A stretch of DNA of 18,343 nt from Anaerotignum sp. Lineage in GTDB: Bacteria; Bacillota; Clostridia; Lachnospirales; Anaerotignaceae. Positions 7,594 to 15,340 of the stretch are shown here, piece after piece. The notes below the pieces were generated by a model. The model did not search any database and was not told the origin of the DNA. It worked only from the letters and a program-made list of their open reading frames with translations. Both the position numbers and the translations under genes were made by a program. Location of the stretch: contig JAHHTU010000035.1 in assembly GCA_020024455.1 (NCBI GenBank), positions 1 through 18,343 on the forward strand, written 5' to 3'. The stretch's first letter is position 1; every line of letters begins with the position of its first letter.

Positions 7594-7633
7594 CTTTATC
7601 ATAGTAACGTGATAACATAATAGCATGATAAAG
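7594..7633. promoter_or_regulatory. Operator-like inverted repeat upstream of the amino-acid ABC operon
   Basis: CTTTATCAT (7594-7602) and its exact complement ATGATAAAG (7625-7633) frame a 22-nt spacer that holds a third TGATAA (7610-7615). TTATCA/TGATAA therefore occurs three times: one pair divergent with 8 nt between, and one repeated at 16-bp spacing. Candidate -10 boxes (TAACAT 7613-7618, CATAAT 7616-7621) fall inside, so a bound protein would be placed to control transcription. No T-box or other riboswitch signature was seen in the leader. Confidence 0.5.
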
Positions 7634-7670
7634 AATTCAAAGGATATGATTTGTAAAGGAGTGGTTGTAT

Positions 7671-8510
7671 ATGAAAAAATATTTTGCTTTATTGACTACA
7701 TTGGCACTGACGATGGGTATAGTATCCGGTTGCGGCAACGGTGCAGATGCACAAACACCTGCGGATAACCAAGATAACGCACAACGCACAACATTGACAG
7801 TTGGCTTTGATGCAGAATACCCACCCTATGGCTATAAAAATGATGCCGGCGAATATGTTGGCTTTGATTTGGACTTAGCACAAGAAGTTTGTAACCGCAA
7901 TGGCTGGGAATTGAAAAAACAGCCTTTGGATTGGGCTTCCAAAGATATGGAACTCAATAGCGGTACTGTGGATTGCTTATGGAACGGATTTACCATGACA
8001 GGCAGAGAAGGCGAATATACTTTTTCCAAACCTTATGTAGACAACAGCATTGTATTTGTTGTGCGTGCAGACTCCGATATTCAAACAAAAGCAGATTTGG
8101 CAGGAAAAACAGTCATCACACAAGCGGCATCTTCTGCATTAACCGCTTTGACAAACGAAGAAGATAACGAAGAAAATCTTGCTTTGACTGCATCTTTTGC
8201 AGCTTTGGAACAAACACCAGATTATAACACTGCATTCATGAACTTGGAAGCAGGTTCTGTCGATGCCATCGCTGTGGATATTGGTGTTGCACAATATCAA
8301 CTGACCAATCGTGGTGATACATTCCGTAAGTTGGAAGAACCCCTTTCCACAGAAGAATATGCAATCGCTTTCAAACTGGGAAATGAAACATTGCGTGACC
8401 AAGTACAGACAACATTGGACGAAATGGCAGCAGATGGCACAGTGGCAAACATTGCAGCCAATTACAAAGACTATAATCTTGACCAGATGATTTCTTTGGG
8501 CAAAGCATAA
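7671..8510 (+). CDS. Polar amino-acid ABC transporter substrate-binding lipoprotein
   Basis: The 279-residue protein has a lipoprotein signal peptide ending in the lipobox IVSGC (lipidated Cys21) and an acidic/Gln-rich tether. A family-3 solute-binding domain follows: TLTVGFDAEYPPYGYKNDAGEYVGFDLDLAQEV, then NGFTMTGREGEYTFSKPYV. Arg112 in MTGRE corresponds to the Arg that grips the ligand alpha-carboxylate in HisJ/GlnH-type proteins. It delivers an amino acid to the permease and ATPase encoded downstream. The ligand is not determined; the CntK-like racemase in the operon makes histidine or another polar amino acid worth testing. The ATG at 7671 lies 9 nt after AAAGGAG; a TTG two codons upstream is too close to that site. 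Confidence 0.93.
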   Translation: MKKYFALLTTLALTMGIVSGCGNGADAQTPADNQDNAQRTTLTVGFDAEYPPYGYKNDAGEYVGFDLDLAQEVCNRNGWELKKQPLDWASKDMELNSGTVDCLWNGFTMTGREGEYTFSKPYVDNSIVFVVRADSDIQTKADLAGKTVITQAASSALTALTNEEDNEENLALTASFAALEQTPDYNTAFMNLEAGSVDAIAVDIGVAQYQLTNRGDTFRKLEEPLSTEEYAIAFKLGNETLRDQVQTTLDEMAADGTVANIAANYKDYNLDQMISLGKA

Positions 8511-8516
8511 ACTTCA

Positions 8517-8548
8517 TAAGCGTGCAGAAATCCTCTGCACGCTTATTT
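8517..8548 (+). terminator. Intercistronic hairpin after the binding-protein gene (attenuator or mRNA stabiliser)
   Basis: A perfect 12-bp stem (TAAGCGTGCAGA, 8517-8528, with 8534-8545) and a 5-nt loop, followed only by TTT. It lies between the binding-protein and permease genes. Its strong stem and poor U-tract fit partial termination or 3'-end protection, which would keep the binding protein in excess over the membrane components. Confidence 0.75.
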
Positions 8549-8639
8549 ACTTGTTACCTGCTCACCGACGGCTGACAAAAACAAACGGTATCCCGCTTTT
8601 TTCTGTGAACCGTCTACATAAAAAGAAAGGAAGGTATTT

Positions 8640-9368
8640 ATGGATATTGCATTTTTATTGGACATCGTAAAACAACTGTTTTCCGGATTGTTGTCCTCTC
8701 TTTGGATTTTTATATTAACACTTGTGTTTTCCATGCCTTTGGGGCTTTTGCTTACATACGGACGTATGTCAAAATTTGCACCACTGCATTTTTTAGCACC
8801 ACAAAACAAACCTGTTGGAAAATGCCAACGTGCTTTGGCAAATTTCAAGCCTATACAATTTATTTGTAAGATATGGATTGCCATTGTCAGAGGTACACCT
8901 TTGATGTTGCAATTATTTGCTGTGTTTTATGCACCTTATTATCTGTTTCAAATCCCTTTGTCATCAGAATATCGTTTTACCGCTGTTATCATCGGATTTT
9001 CTCTGAACTATGCGGCATATTTTGCAGAAATTTATCGCTCCGGTATTGTTTCCATTCCTGTGGGACAATATGAGGCAGCAACCGTATTGGGTTATAACAA
9101 AGCACAAACATTTTTCCGCATCATATTCCCACAAATGTGCAAACGCATTGTGCCACCTGTGACAAATGAAGCCATTACTTTGGTCAAAGACACCGCCATG
9201 GCATTTGTCATCAGTTATCCGGAGATGTTTACTATTGCCAAACAAATTTCTGCTGCAAAAACAACCATACTGCCGCTTGTGGTCGCAGGTGTGTTTTATT
9301 TCCTATTCAATGGTATTGTCGCATTTATCATGGAACGTATTGAAAAAAGAATGAGTTATTATCGCTAA
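8640..9368 (+). CDS. Polar amino-acid ABC transporter permease
   Basis: The 242-residue membrane protein belongs to the HisM/GlnP permease family. The family segment VRGTPLMLQLF lies at about 83-93, and the cytoplasmic EAA loop that docks the ATPase, EAATVLGYNKAQTFFRIIFPQ, at about 145-165. About five hydrophobic segments are visible. A ~35-residue polar stretch (about 43-77) separates the first hydrophobic segment from the next and is longer than in many relatives. Only one permease gene is present, so a homodimer is expected. AAAGGAAGG precedes the ATG. The gene is 129 nt after the binding protein and 12 nt before the ATPase. Confidence 0.94.
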   Translation: MDIAFLLDIVKQLFSGLLSSLWIFILTLVFSMPLGLLLTYGRMSKFAPLHFLAPQNKPVGKCQRALANFKPIQFICKIWIAIVRGTPLMLQLFAVFYAPYYLFQIPLSSEYRFTAVIIGFSLNYAAYFAEIYRSGIVSIPVGQYEAATVLGYNKAQTFFRIIFPQMCKRIVPPVTNEAITLVKDTAMAFVISYPEMFTIAKQISAAKTTILPLVVAGVFYFLFNGIVAFIMERIEKRMSYYR

Positions 9369-9380
9369 GGAGGTGGTTGT

Positions 9381-10145
9381 ATGCGTTTATTGGAAATCAA
9401 TCATTGTCATAAAAAATTTGGAAATCATGAAGTCTTAAAAGATATTTCCCTTTGCGTGGAAGAGGGGCAGGTAGTCAGCATCATTGGGCCTTCCGGTTCC
9501 GGAAAATCCACATTGTTGCGTTGTGCCACATTGTTGGAAACCATGGACGGTGGTGACCTCATCTATCTGGGACAATCTGCCGCAAAAGCAGATGCAAACG
9601 GTCAAGCCCTCTATGCTGACAAAAAAACATTAGAACAAGTACGCAAACATTTTGGGCTTGTGTTTCAAAACTTCAATCTGTTTCCGCACTACACTGTATT
9701 CAAAAATATTACCGAACCACCGATTTTGATTGGAAAACAACCAAAAGAAGAAGTCTATGCACACGCAAAGGAATTGCTCCGAAAAATGGGACTTGCAGAC
9801 AAAGCCGATGCCTACCCCCATCAACTTTCCGGTGGACAACAGCAACGTGTTTCCATCGCCAGAGCCTTGGCAATGAAACCCAAAATATTATTTTTTGACG
9901 AACCGACTTCCGCATTGGACCCCGAATTGACAGGGGAAATATTACAAGTCATGAAAGAACTTGCTGCAGAACGTATGACAATGGTCATTGTGACGCACGA
10001 AATGAGCTTTGCCAGAGATGTATCCAGTCATATCATATTTATGGACGGTGGTGTTATTGTGGAACAAGGTGAGCCACACGAACTGATACACAATCCAAAA
10101 GAAGCACGTACCAAAGCATTTTTAAGCCGTTTCCAACAATCCTGA
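9381..10145 (+). CDS. Polar amino-acid ABC transporter ATP-binding protein
   Basis: The 254-residue GlnQ/HisP-type ATPase has all its motifs: Walker A GPSGSGKST (36-44), Q-loop Gln96 in VFQNFNLFPH, ABC signature LSGGQQQR (149-156), Walker B ILFFDEP (169-175) with D-loop SALDP, and switch His206 in VTHEMSF. The insert after Walker A (about 66-85, rich in Ala, Asp and Lys) is typical of this subfamily. It powers uptake with the upstream permease and binding protein. A near-ideal AAGGAGGT site lies 12 nt after the permease stop. Confidence 0.96.
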   Translation: MRLLEINHCHKKFGNHEVLKDISLCVEEGQVVSIIGPSGSGKSTLLRCATLLETMDGGDLIYLGQSAAKADANGQALYADKKTLEQVRKHFGLVFQNFNLFPHYTVFKNITEPPILIGKQPKEEVYAHAKELLRKMGLADKADAYPHQLSGGQQQRVSIARALAMKPKILFFDEPTSALDPELTGEILQVMKELAAERMTMVIVTHEMSFARDVSSHIIFMDGGVIVEQGEPHELIHNPKEARTKAFLSRFQQS

Positions 10146-10161
10146 CGAAAGGGTGAATCAT

Positions 10162-10983
10162 ATGGATATCCAATTTGTAAAAGTCAGCCCAAACCAAAAT
10201 ATGACATTGCTCATTGAAACACCCATTCCCAGAGAAAAACAGCTGGAAATTGCAAAAACATTGATAGCATACCACTTTGTATATGCAGAACAGGCAGGCT
10301 ACATCGAACCGCCGCAAAGCCCAAATGCTGTGGCTCGTCTGCAAATGATGGCAGGCGAATTTTGCGGAAATGCCACACTTGCACTGGCGGCATATCTATT
10401 TTCCAAAGAACACCCGCCGATGCTTGCACGAAAAACCATTCCCTTGGAGGTTTCCGGCACAGAGGGGATTGTATATTGTCATATGCAAAAAACACAACAG
10501 CAATTTATTGGCACATTGGAAATGCCCTTGCCGCTTTCTGTCGAGGAAAAGACATTTACACTGCATGATACCACTTACAGACTGCAAACAGTATGTTTTG
10601 CAGGTATTTGGCATATTGTTGTCCCAAAATCACTTTGGGCAGAACAAGCCACCACTTATGCAGAACAAGCTGTCACAGCATGGGAACAGCAAATTGATGC
10701 TGATGCATTTGGTATCTTGATTTGGGACGAGCAATCTTATGTATTACAACCTTTGGTATGTGTCAAGCAGGCGAGTTTGGTCTGGGAAAGAGGCTGCGGA
10801 AGCGGTACTTCTGCCATCGGCATCATCACCGCATTACAGCAAAAATCCGATATCTCTCTGGATATTCGGCAAACAGGCGGTATCATGCACGTTTCGGTTT
10901 CTTATGACACAGACCACATCACATCTGTACAATTATCTGTACCTGTTAGCATTGTTGCAAAAGGGACAGCGTATATCCCCTAA
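10162..10983 (+). CDS. DapF-fold amino-acid racemase, CntK (histidine racemase)-like
   Basis: The 273-residue cofactor-independent racemase/epimerase has both catalytic cysteines of the DapF fold: Cys68 in GEFCGNAT and Cys212 in ERGCGSGTSAIG. From memory of the family it matches staphylococcal CntK along its whole length rather than true DapF: NMTLLI near the start, EQAGYIE, EFCGNATLA, DEQ..xLQPLV, CGSGT, and the A-K-G-T-A-Y-I C-terminus. CntK makes D-histidine for staphylopine. No nicotianamine-synthase-like (CntL) or opine-dehydrogenase (CntM) gene is visible here; instead the gene is the last one of an amino-acid importer operon, 16 nt after the ATPase. It may therefore interconvert L/D forms of the transported amino acid. 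The ATG at 10162 is chosen over an in-frame GTG at 10153 because GAAAGGG lies 8 nt before it. Confidence 0.85.
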   Translation: MDIQFVKVSPNQNMTLLIETPIPREKQLEIAKTLIAYHFVYAEQAGYIEPPQSPNAVARLQMMAGEFCGNATLALAAYLFSKEHPPMLARKTIPLEVSGTEGIVYCHMQKTQQQFIGTLEMPLPLSVEEKTFTLHDTTYRLQTVCFAGIWHIVVPKSLWAEQATTYAEQAVTAWEQQIDADAFGILIWDEQSYVLQPLVCVKQASLVWERGCGSGTSAIGIITALQQKSDISLDIRQTGGIMHVSVSYDTDHITSVQLSVPVSIVAKGTAYIP

Positions 10984-10988
10984 AAGCG

Positions 10989-11034
10989 AAAAAACAGCAG
11001 ATTTTCGGCAATGTGGAAAATCCTGCTGTTTTTT
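10989..11034. terminator. Bidirectional terminator between the ABC operon and the convergent Cys-cluster gene
   Basis: A long stem (10989-11006 with 11016-11034, one bulged C at 11022) has A6 at the left foot and T6 at the right. It therefore works as an intrinsic terminator in both directions. It sits 5 nt after the racemase stop and 3 nt beyond the minus-strand gene's stop. Confidence 0.92.
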
Positions 11035-11037
11035 CAT

Positions 11038-11367
11038 TTACCACAATTCACAATCCTCAGAAGATGTTGGGGCATCGGGATATGTTTCCTGCTTTTGCGG
11101 TTTCATTTGTTCTTGTGTGGTTTCGTTTGGTCCTGTTTTCATCTCTGCTGTATTTACAACAACAACAATGCAGCAATGCCCACAACATGGACAGTTTTGG
11201 CATCTGGTACAATACGGGATAGAACCATTGTAATGTATATATTTTTCTGTACTGTTTGATTTTTGTGTGTTTGTACTGCCTGCGGTGTAATGATTGCCAT
11301 TTGGGATATAATTTCCTGTATTCCCCATGGTATGATAACGCTTTCCCATGTTGTTATTACAATACAT
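11038..11367 (-). CDS. Small Cys-cluster protein of unknown function
   Basis: The 109-residue product is not recognised. The N-terminal half is rich in Asn, Gly, Tyr, His and Thr. The centre carries a tight cysteine cluster PYCTRCQNCPCCGHCC (Cys53, 56, 59, 61, 62, 65, 66), followed by a short hydrophobic IVVVV and a Gln/Glu/Pro/Thr-rich tail. The cluster could bind metal or form disulfides, and the composition recalls spore-coat or exosporium proteins; both are inferences. The ATG at 11367 has AAAGGAG 7 nt upstream, and the 22 codons open before it are probably untranslated. It lies 75 nt after ftsH with its own promoter. Translation is likely, given the good site and the precise placement of the terminator. 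Confidence 0.65.
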   Translation of the reverse strand: MYCNNNMGKRYHTMGNTGNYIPNGNHYTAGSTNTQKSNSTEKYIHYNGSIPYCTRCQNCPCCGHCCIVVVVNTAEMKTGPNETTQEQMKPQKQETYPDAPTSSEDCELW

Positions 11368-11402
11368 AACAAATCTCCTTTCTGCACACGTCATTACACC
11401 AT

Positions 11403-11433
11403 ATAATATGTCTGCTTTGCTTTTTTGTGTCAA
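11403..11433 (-). promoter_or_regulatory. Promoter of the Cys-cluster gene (sigma-A or sigma-K-like)
   Basis: On the minus strand a perfect TTGACA (11433-11428) is followed by CATATT at 17 nt or TATTAT at 19 nt. The same stretch reads CATATTATA, which fits the sporulation sigma-K -10 consensus CATANNNTA, with an AC 16 nt upstream. The two readings overlap and sequence alone does not decide between them. Confidence 0.5.
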
Positions 11434-11442
11434 TACGAAGAT

Positions 11443-13314
11443 TTATTTTACTATATCGACCGTTTCCTCTTTTGTTTCACCATGCAAAATCTGCATAAAT
11501 TCCTCACCTGTGATGGTTTCTTTTTCCAAGAGATATGCCGCAATTTCATCTAGTTTTTGTTTATGTTCCGATATAATCTGGTACGCTTTATCATGTGCCT
11601 GTTTGATGGTTTTGACAACGGCACTGTCTATTTTTGTTGCAGTTTCATTGGAGCAGGATAATGAGGTATCACCGCTTAAATACGGATTGTTGACCGTTTC
11701 CAATGCCACCATGCCGAAATCATCGTCCATGCCGTATCTGGTAATCATGGCACGTGCCAAACGGGTTGCCTGTTCAATATCATTGGCTGCCCCTGTTGTG
11801 ATAGAACCGAACTGTATTTCTTCTGCCACACGACCACCCGTAAATGTTGTAATTTTGTTGAATACTTCTTCTTTTTTCATCAGGAATTTTTCACCTTCAT
11901 CAATTTGCAACGTATATCCCAACGCTCCCGATGTACGGGGAATGATGGTGATTTTATGCACAGGAGCAGAATTTTTTTGCAGTGCCGCCACCAAAGCATG
12001 GCCAACCTCATGATATGCAATCACTTCTTTTTCTTCTTTGGATATGACAGCACCTTTTCTTTGATACCCTGCCAAAATCACTTCCACACTTTCTTCCAAA
12101 TCGGTTTGGCTGACTTTCTCTCTGCCCATGCGTACTGCACGCAATGCCCCTTCATTGATGATGTTGGCAAGCTCTGCACCAGAAGCACCACTGGTGGCTC
12201 TGGCAATCGCACGAAAATCTATTTCTGCTTCCAACTGAATTTTTTGGGCGTGTACTTTCAAGATTGCCTCTCTCCCCTGTAAATCCGGTAATTCCACAGG
12301 AATTCTACGGTCAAAACGTCCTGGACGCAACAATGCCTTATCCAATGTTTCCGGACGGTTGGTTGCCGCCAATATGACAACCCCTTTTGCCGCATCAAAC
12401 CCGTCCATTTCTGTCAACAGTTGGTTGAGTGTTTGTTCCCGTTCATCATTGCCTGTCATACCATTGCCGTCACGTTTTTTCCCAATGGTATCAATTTCAT
12501 CAATAAACACAATACATGGGGCTTTTTCATTTGCCTGCTTGAACAAGTCCCGCACCTTTGCTGCACCCATACCCACAAACATCTCCACAAATTCGGAACC
12601 GGATATGGAAAAAAACGGCACATCTGCCTCACCAGCCACCGCCTGTGCCAACAATGTTTTTCCTGTCCCCGGAGGGCCAACCAACAACGCCCCTTTTGGC
12701 ATTTTTGCACCAACATTGGTATATTTCTCTGGATTGTGCAAAAAATCCACAATTTCGGTCAATGCTTCTTTTGCCTCATCTTGCCCAGCCACATCGGCAA
12801 ATGTCTTTCCGGTTTGTGCTTTCACATAAATTTTTGCATTGGATTTCCCAAATGCCATGGCATTGCCACCCAAACCGCTTTTTTTCATCAGTCGCCCAAA
12901 TACCAAACGCCAAAACAAAAAGAATACCAAAAACATGATGAGGGTACTCACCCAAGGAGATACTTCTTTCGGAGCGATTGCGGAGAAATTCGCCCCTGCT
13001 TCATACAATCTGTTTACCAACATATCGTCTTTCATACGCACCGTACTATACAACATATGTTCTTTTGTTGGCTGTATCGAAACTTCTGTGTTGACTGTGT
13101 CTGTATGCTCTGCTTTCAAAGAATAATAAATCACATCAGGATTGACTTCCACTTGGTCAATATTTTTTGCTTCCAATTCGTCTAAAAAAATGTTGTATCC
13201 TACTTGTTCCACTTGATTTCCTGCCAATATCGGCAATAACAACCAGTTGATGCCAAACATAATCAATAATGCAATCAACCAATAATAGATTAACGGCTTT
13301 CGATGATTTTCCAT
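11443..13314 (-). CDS. ftsH: ATP-dependent zinc metalloprotease FtsH
   Basis: The 623-residue membrane protease is complete. It has a TM helix (about 10-30), an extracytoplasmic domain (about 31-120) and a second TM helix (about 122-140). The AAA+ module has Walker A GPPGTGKT (213-220), pore loop FVGMGA, Walker B IVFIDE (268-273) and second region of homology with ATNRP...RPGRFDR (to about 336). The peptidase has zinc motif HEVGH (435-439) and a third ligand Asp in GAANDIEQAT (about 512). It degrades misfolded membrane proteins and short-lived regulators. The extracytoplasmic domain diverges from Bacillus FtsH, as is common in clostridia. The ATG is preceded by AAGGGAAGGG. It lies 111 nt after murA with its own promoter and operator-like palindrome. 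Confidence 0.97.
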   Translation of the reverse strand: MENHRKPLIYYWLIALLIMFGINWLLLPILAGNQVEQVGYNIFLDELEAKNIDQVEVNPDVIYYSLKAEHTDTVNTEVSIQPTKEHMLYSTVRMKDDMLVNRLYEAGANFSAIAPKEVSPWVSTLIMFLVFFLFWRLVFGRLMKKSGLGGNAMAFGKSNAKIYVKAQTGKTFADVAGQDEAKEALTEIVDFLHNPEKYTNVGAKMPKGALLVGPPGTGKTLLAQAVAGEADVPFFSISGSEFVEMFVGMGAAKVRDLFKQANEKAPCIVFIDEIDTIGKKRDGNGMTGNDEREQTLNQLLTEMDGFDAAKGVVILAATNRPETLDKALLRPGRFDRRIPVELPDLQGREAILKVHAQKIQLEAEIDFRAIARATSGASGAELANIINEGALRAVRMGREKVSQTDLEESVEVILAGYQRKGAVISKEEKEVIAYHEVGHALVAALQKNSAPVHKITIIPRTSGALGYTLQIDEGEKFLMKKEEVFNKITTFTGGRVAEEIQFGSITTGAANDIEQATRLARAMITRYGMDDDFGMVALETVNNPYLSGDTSLSCSNETATKIDSAVVKTIKQAHDKAYQIISEHKQKLDEIAAYLLEKETITGEEFMQILHGETKEETVDIVK

Positions 13315-13357
13315 AATAATCCCTTCCCTTTTTCATACATCATCATTTTTATATGTA

Positions 13358-13387
13358 TATACTGTCTATATGCCAGACAGTATAGCA
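13358..13387 (-). promoter_or_regulatory. ftsH promoter -10 overlapped by a 10-bp inverted repeat
   Basis: TATACTGTCT (13358-13367) and AGACAGTATA (13375-13384) form a perfect 10-bp inverted repeat with a 7-nt centre. On the minus strand the distal arm contains TATACT preceded by TGC (13387-13385), an extended -10 element; the -35 is weak. The predicted start lies within the palindrome, about 58 nt before the ftsH ATG, so a repressor bound here would block ftsH transcription. I do not recognise the cognate regulator. Confidence 0.6.
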
Positions 13388-13425
13388 CGCCAATCCTTGT
13401 TTTTCGTGAACAAAATGTAAATAAT

Positions 13426-14691
13426 TCATGAATTTTCCTTTTTTTGTATATCTGCCCCCAATGCACACATTTTCTCCGCAATATGATAATACCCCCGCTC
13501 GATATGGTAAATATCGCTGATTTCTGTTTCTCCTTTTGCAGCCAATGCAGATAAAATCAATGCCGCACCTGCACGTAAATCCGTTGCCCGTACCTTTGTG
13601 CCTGTCAATTCGTCTACACCCTCAATCACTGCGGAACGGCTGTCAATTTTGATGTCTGCCCCCATACGTTGCAACTCTGCCGTATGCAAAAACCGATTTT
13701 CAAATACCGTTTCTGTAATCACGCTTGTACCTTTTGCCACCGCTGCCAAACTCATAAATGCCGCCTGCATATCTGTGGGAAACCCCGGAAATGGCATTGT
13801 TTTGAGTTGTATCGGCTTTAATTTTCCTTTGCGATATACCCGCATTCCGTCTTGTGTCATTTCTGTTTTGACATTGCTTTCTGTCAGTTTTGCAATCACC
13901 GGTTTCAAGTGGTCTTCCTGTATATTCTGTAATACAATATCGCCGCCTGTGATGGCTGCTGCTACCATAAACGTTCCCGCCTCAATACGGTCAGGAATGA
14001 CTTTATGCGTCGCACCATGCAATGCTTTTACGCCTGTTATGGTGATGGTATCTGTGCCATGTCCTTGTATATTTGCCCCCATTTGTATCAAAAATTCTGC
14101 CAAATCACAGATTTCCGGTTCTGCTGCGGCATTTTCAATCACCGTTGTACCTTTTGCCAATGTTGCTGCCATCATAATATTCTCGGTTGCCCCTACACTT
14201 GGAAAATCCAAATATACATTTTTCCCTTTCAGTCCGTTTTTTGTACCCAACTCCACAAAGCCATGTTCTGTTTTATGCCATGCCCCCAATGAAGCAAACC
14301 CTTTCAAATGTAAATCCACCGGACGACTGCCAATTTGACACCCACCCGGCAATGAAATACACGCACTTTGACATCGAGCCAACAAAGGCCCAGCCACCAA
14401 AAAAGAGGCACGCATTTTTCCCGCTGTTTCATAAGAAACCGTTTGTGTGCGCAAATCTGCCACTTGTATACGTATTACTTCCTGCACTCTATCAAATTGT
14501 ATATTTGCCCCCAATTCCGTCAACAATACCATCATATCTTCCACATCTGACAATGGCGGGACATTTTGTATTTCACATGGCTCTTTTGTTAAAATACAGG
14601 CGGCCAATATGGGCAATACTGCATTTTTTGCACCACTGATTTTGACTGTACCACAAAATTTTTTTGTGGGTTTTATAATAAATTTCTGCAT
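13426..14691 (-). CDS. murA: UDP-N-acetylglucosamine 1-carboxyvinyltransferase
   Basis: The 421-residue enzyme transfers enolpyruvate from PEP to UDP-GlcNAc, the first committed step of peptidoglycan synthesis. The substrate-binding Lys-Asn pair SGAKNAVLPI (Lys22/Asn23) is present. The catalytic loop LPGGCQIGSRPVDLH has Cys118, so this is the normal fosfomycin-sensitive type with Cys rather than Asp. SVGATENIMMAA and FPTDMQAAFM are further family blocks. Length is as expected (~420). The ATG has GGGAG about 6 nt upstream. It lies between a small unknown gene and ftsH on the same strand. Clostridia often carry two murA copies; whether this is the main or second copy cannot be told here. Confidence 0.97.
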   Translation of the reverse strand: MQKFIIKPTKKFCGTVKISGAKNAVLPILAACILTKEPCEIQNVPPLSDVEDMMVLLTELGANIQFDRVQEVIRIQVADLRTQTVSYETAGKMRASFLVAGPLLARCQSACISLPGGCQIGSRPVDLHLKGFASLGAWHKTEHGFVELGTKNGLKGKNVYLDFPSVGATENIMMAATLAKGTTVIENAAAEPEICDLAEFLIQMGANIQGHGTDTITITGVKALHGATHKVIPDRIEAGTFMVAAAITGGDIVLQNIQEDHLKPVIAKLTESNVKTEMTQDGMRVYRKGKLKPIQLKTMPFPGFPTDMQAAFMSLAAVAKGTSVITETVFENRFLHTAELQRMGADIKIDSRSAVIEGVDELTGTKVRATDLRAGAALILSALAAKGETEISDIYHIERGYYHIAEKMCALGADIQKKENS

Positions 14692-14781
14692 GGCATCTCC
14701 CTCTTTTTCTTATGAAAATTTCGCAAAAATAGTATGCCCCACATTTTGAAATACAGTCATATCAAATAAAAAGAATATTTT

Positions 14782-15192
14782 TCAAACTTTTTTATTTTTT
14801 TCATTCACCAATACCAACCATGTATGTGGCTGATTTTCGATTTGTTTTTTTGTGACAATGGTGTATCCGTTCCGAATTGCCCAAAAACGCAGTGTGACAG
14901 ACGGTGCAACATCTGCGTCCCCTGTATCCAATGACCATAATATAGAGAATGTGGTTTCCGGAAATTCTATTTCCATCTGTTTTTTCCAATCGGTTACCAG
15001 TGCATTTGCACACCCCAATAAATCCTTTTCTTTTGTAATATAACATTCATTTCCGTCCCACTCCAAATCCGTCAATGCTTCTCCTGTTATTTGCACAGGA
15101 GATTTTGCCAATCCGCAAAAATTGCCAACACCCCAGTACCATTCTCCTTTTGTATTCTTTTTTTGCCAGATATGATATTCTTTTTTTGTCAA
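14782..15192 (-). CDS. Hypothetical protein, TTG start
   Basis: The 136-residue product is not recognised. It is Trp-rich for its length (WQKKNTKGEWYWGVG, LEWDG, TDWKKQ, ILWSL, RFWAI, TWLVL) with alternating polar/hydrophobic strands, suggesting a small soluble beta-rich domain. There is no signal peptide. It starts at TTG (15192) with GGAGGG 7 nt upstream; no in-frame ATG lies nearby, which makes the TTG start convincing. It ends 90 nt before murA and no clear terminator separates them, so they may share a transcript. Its upstream side is divergent from tRNA-Gly. Confidence 0.7.
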   Translation of the reverse strand: MTKKEYHIWQKKNTKGEWYWGVGNFCGLAKSPVQITGEALTDLEWDGNECYITKEKDLLGCANALVTDWKKQMEIEFPETTFSILWSLDTGDADVAPSVTLRFWAIRNGYTIVTKKQIENQPHTWLVLVNEKNKKV

Positions 15193-15222
15193 AAAAATTC
15201 CCTCCTTCCTATAAAATAATGC

Positions 15223-15251
15223 TTTACATATGTTTCATTTCAGCGTATAAT
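15223..15251 (+). promoter_or_regulatory. Sigma-A promoter of tRNA-Gly
   Basis: TTTACA (15223-15228), a 17-nt spacer and a perfect TATAAT (15246-15251), placing the start about 8 nt before the mature tRNA. Confidence 0.87.
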
Positions 15252-15265
15252 AGACAATAGATTTT

Positions 15266-15336
15266 GCAGATGTAGTTCATTGGTAGAATGAAAGCTTCCC
15301 AAGCTTTAGAGGCGGGTTCGATTCCCGTCATCTGCT
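15266..15336 (+). tRNA. tRNA-Gly, anticodon CCC
   Basis: A 71-nt cloverleaf with a perfect 7-bp acceptor stem GCAGATG/CATCTGC and U73 discriminator (usual for bacterial tRNA-Gly). The anticodon stem AAAGC/GCTTT surrounds loop TTCCCAA (CCC at 15298-15300), and the T-arm is GCGGG-TTCGATT-CCCGT. CCA is not encoded. It reads GGG codons. Confidence 0.96.
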
Positions 15337-15340
15337 TTTC

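Noticed and set aside
7513..7670. T-box or other riboswitch before the amino-acid transporter
   Set aside because: No T-box sequence, no anti-terminator/terminator pair and too short a leader; only the operator-like repeats are visible.
10162..10983. True diaminopimelate epimerase (dapF)
   Set aside because: The motifs around the two catalytic Cys and the N- and C-termini fit the CntK branch better, and no lysine/DAP pathway gene is adjacent.
12421..13185. 254-codon plus-strand frame opposite ftsH
   Set aside because: It lies wholly antisense to an intact FtsH and has shadow-like composition (Cys/His/Phe-rich) without any start signal.
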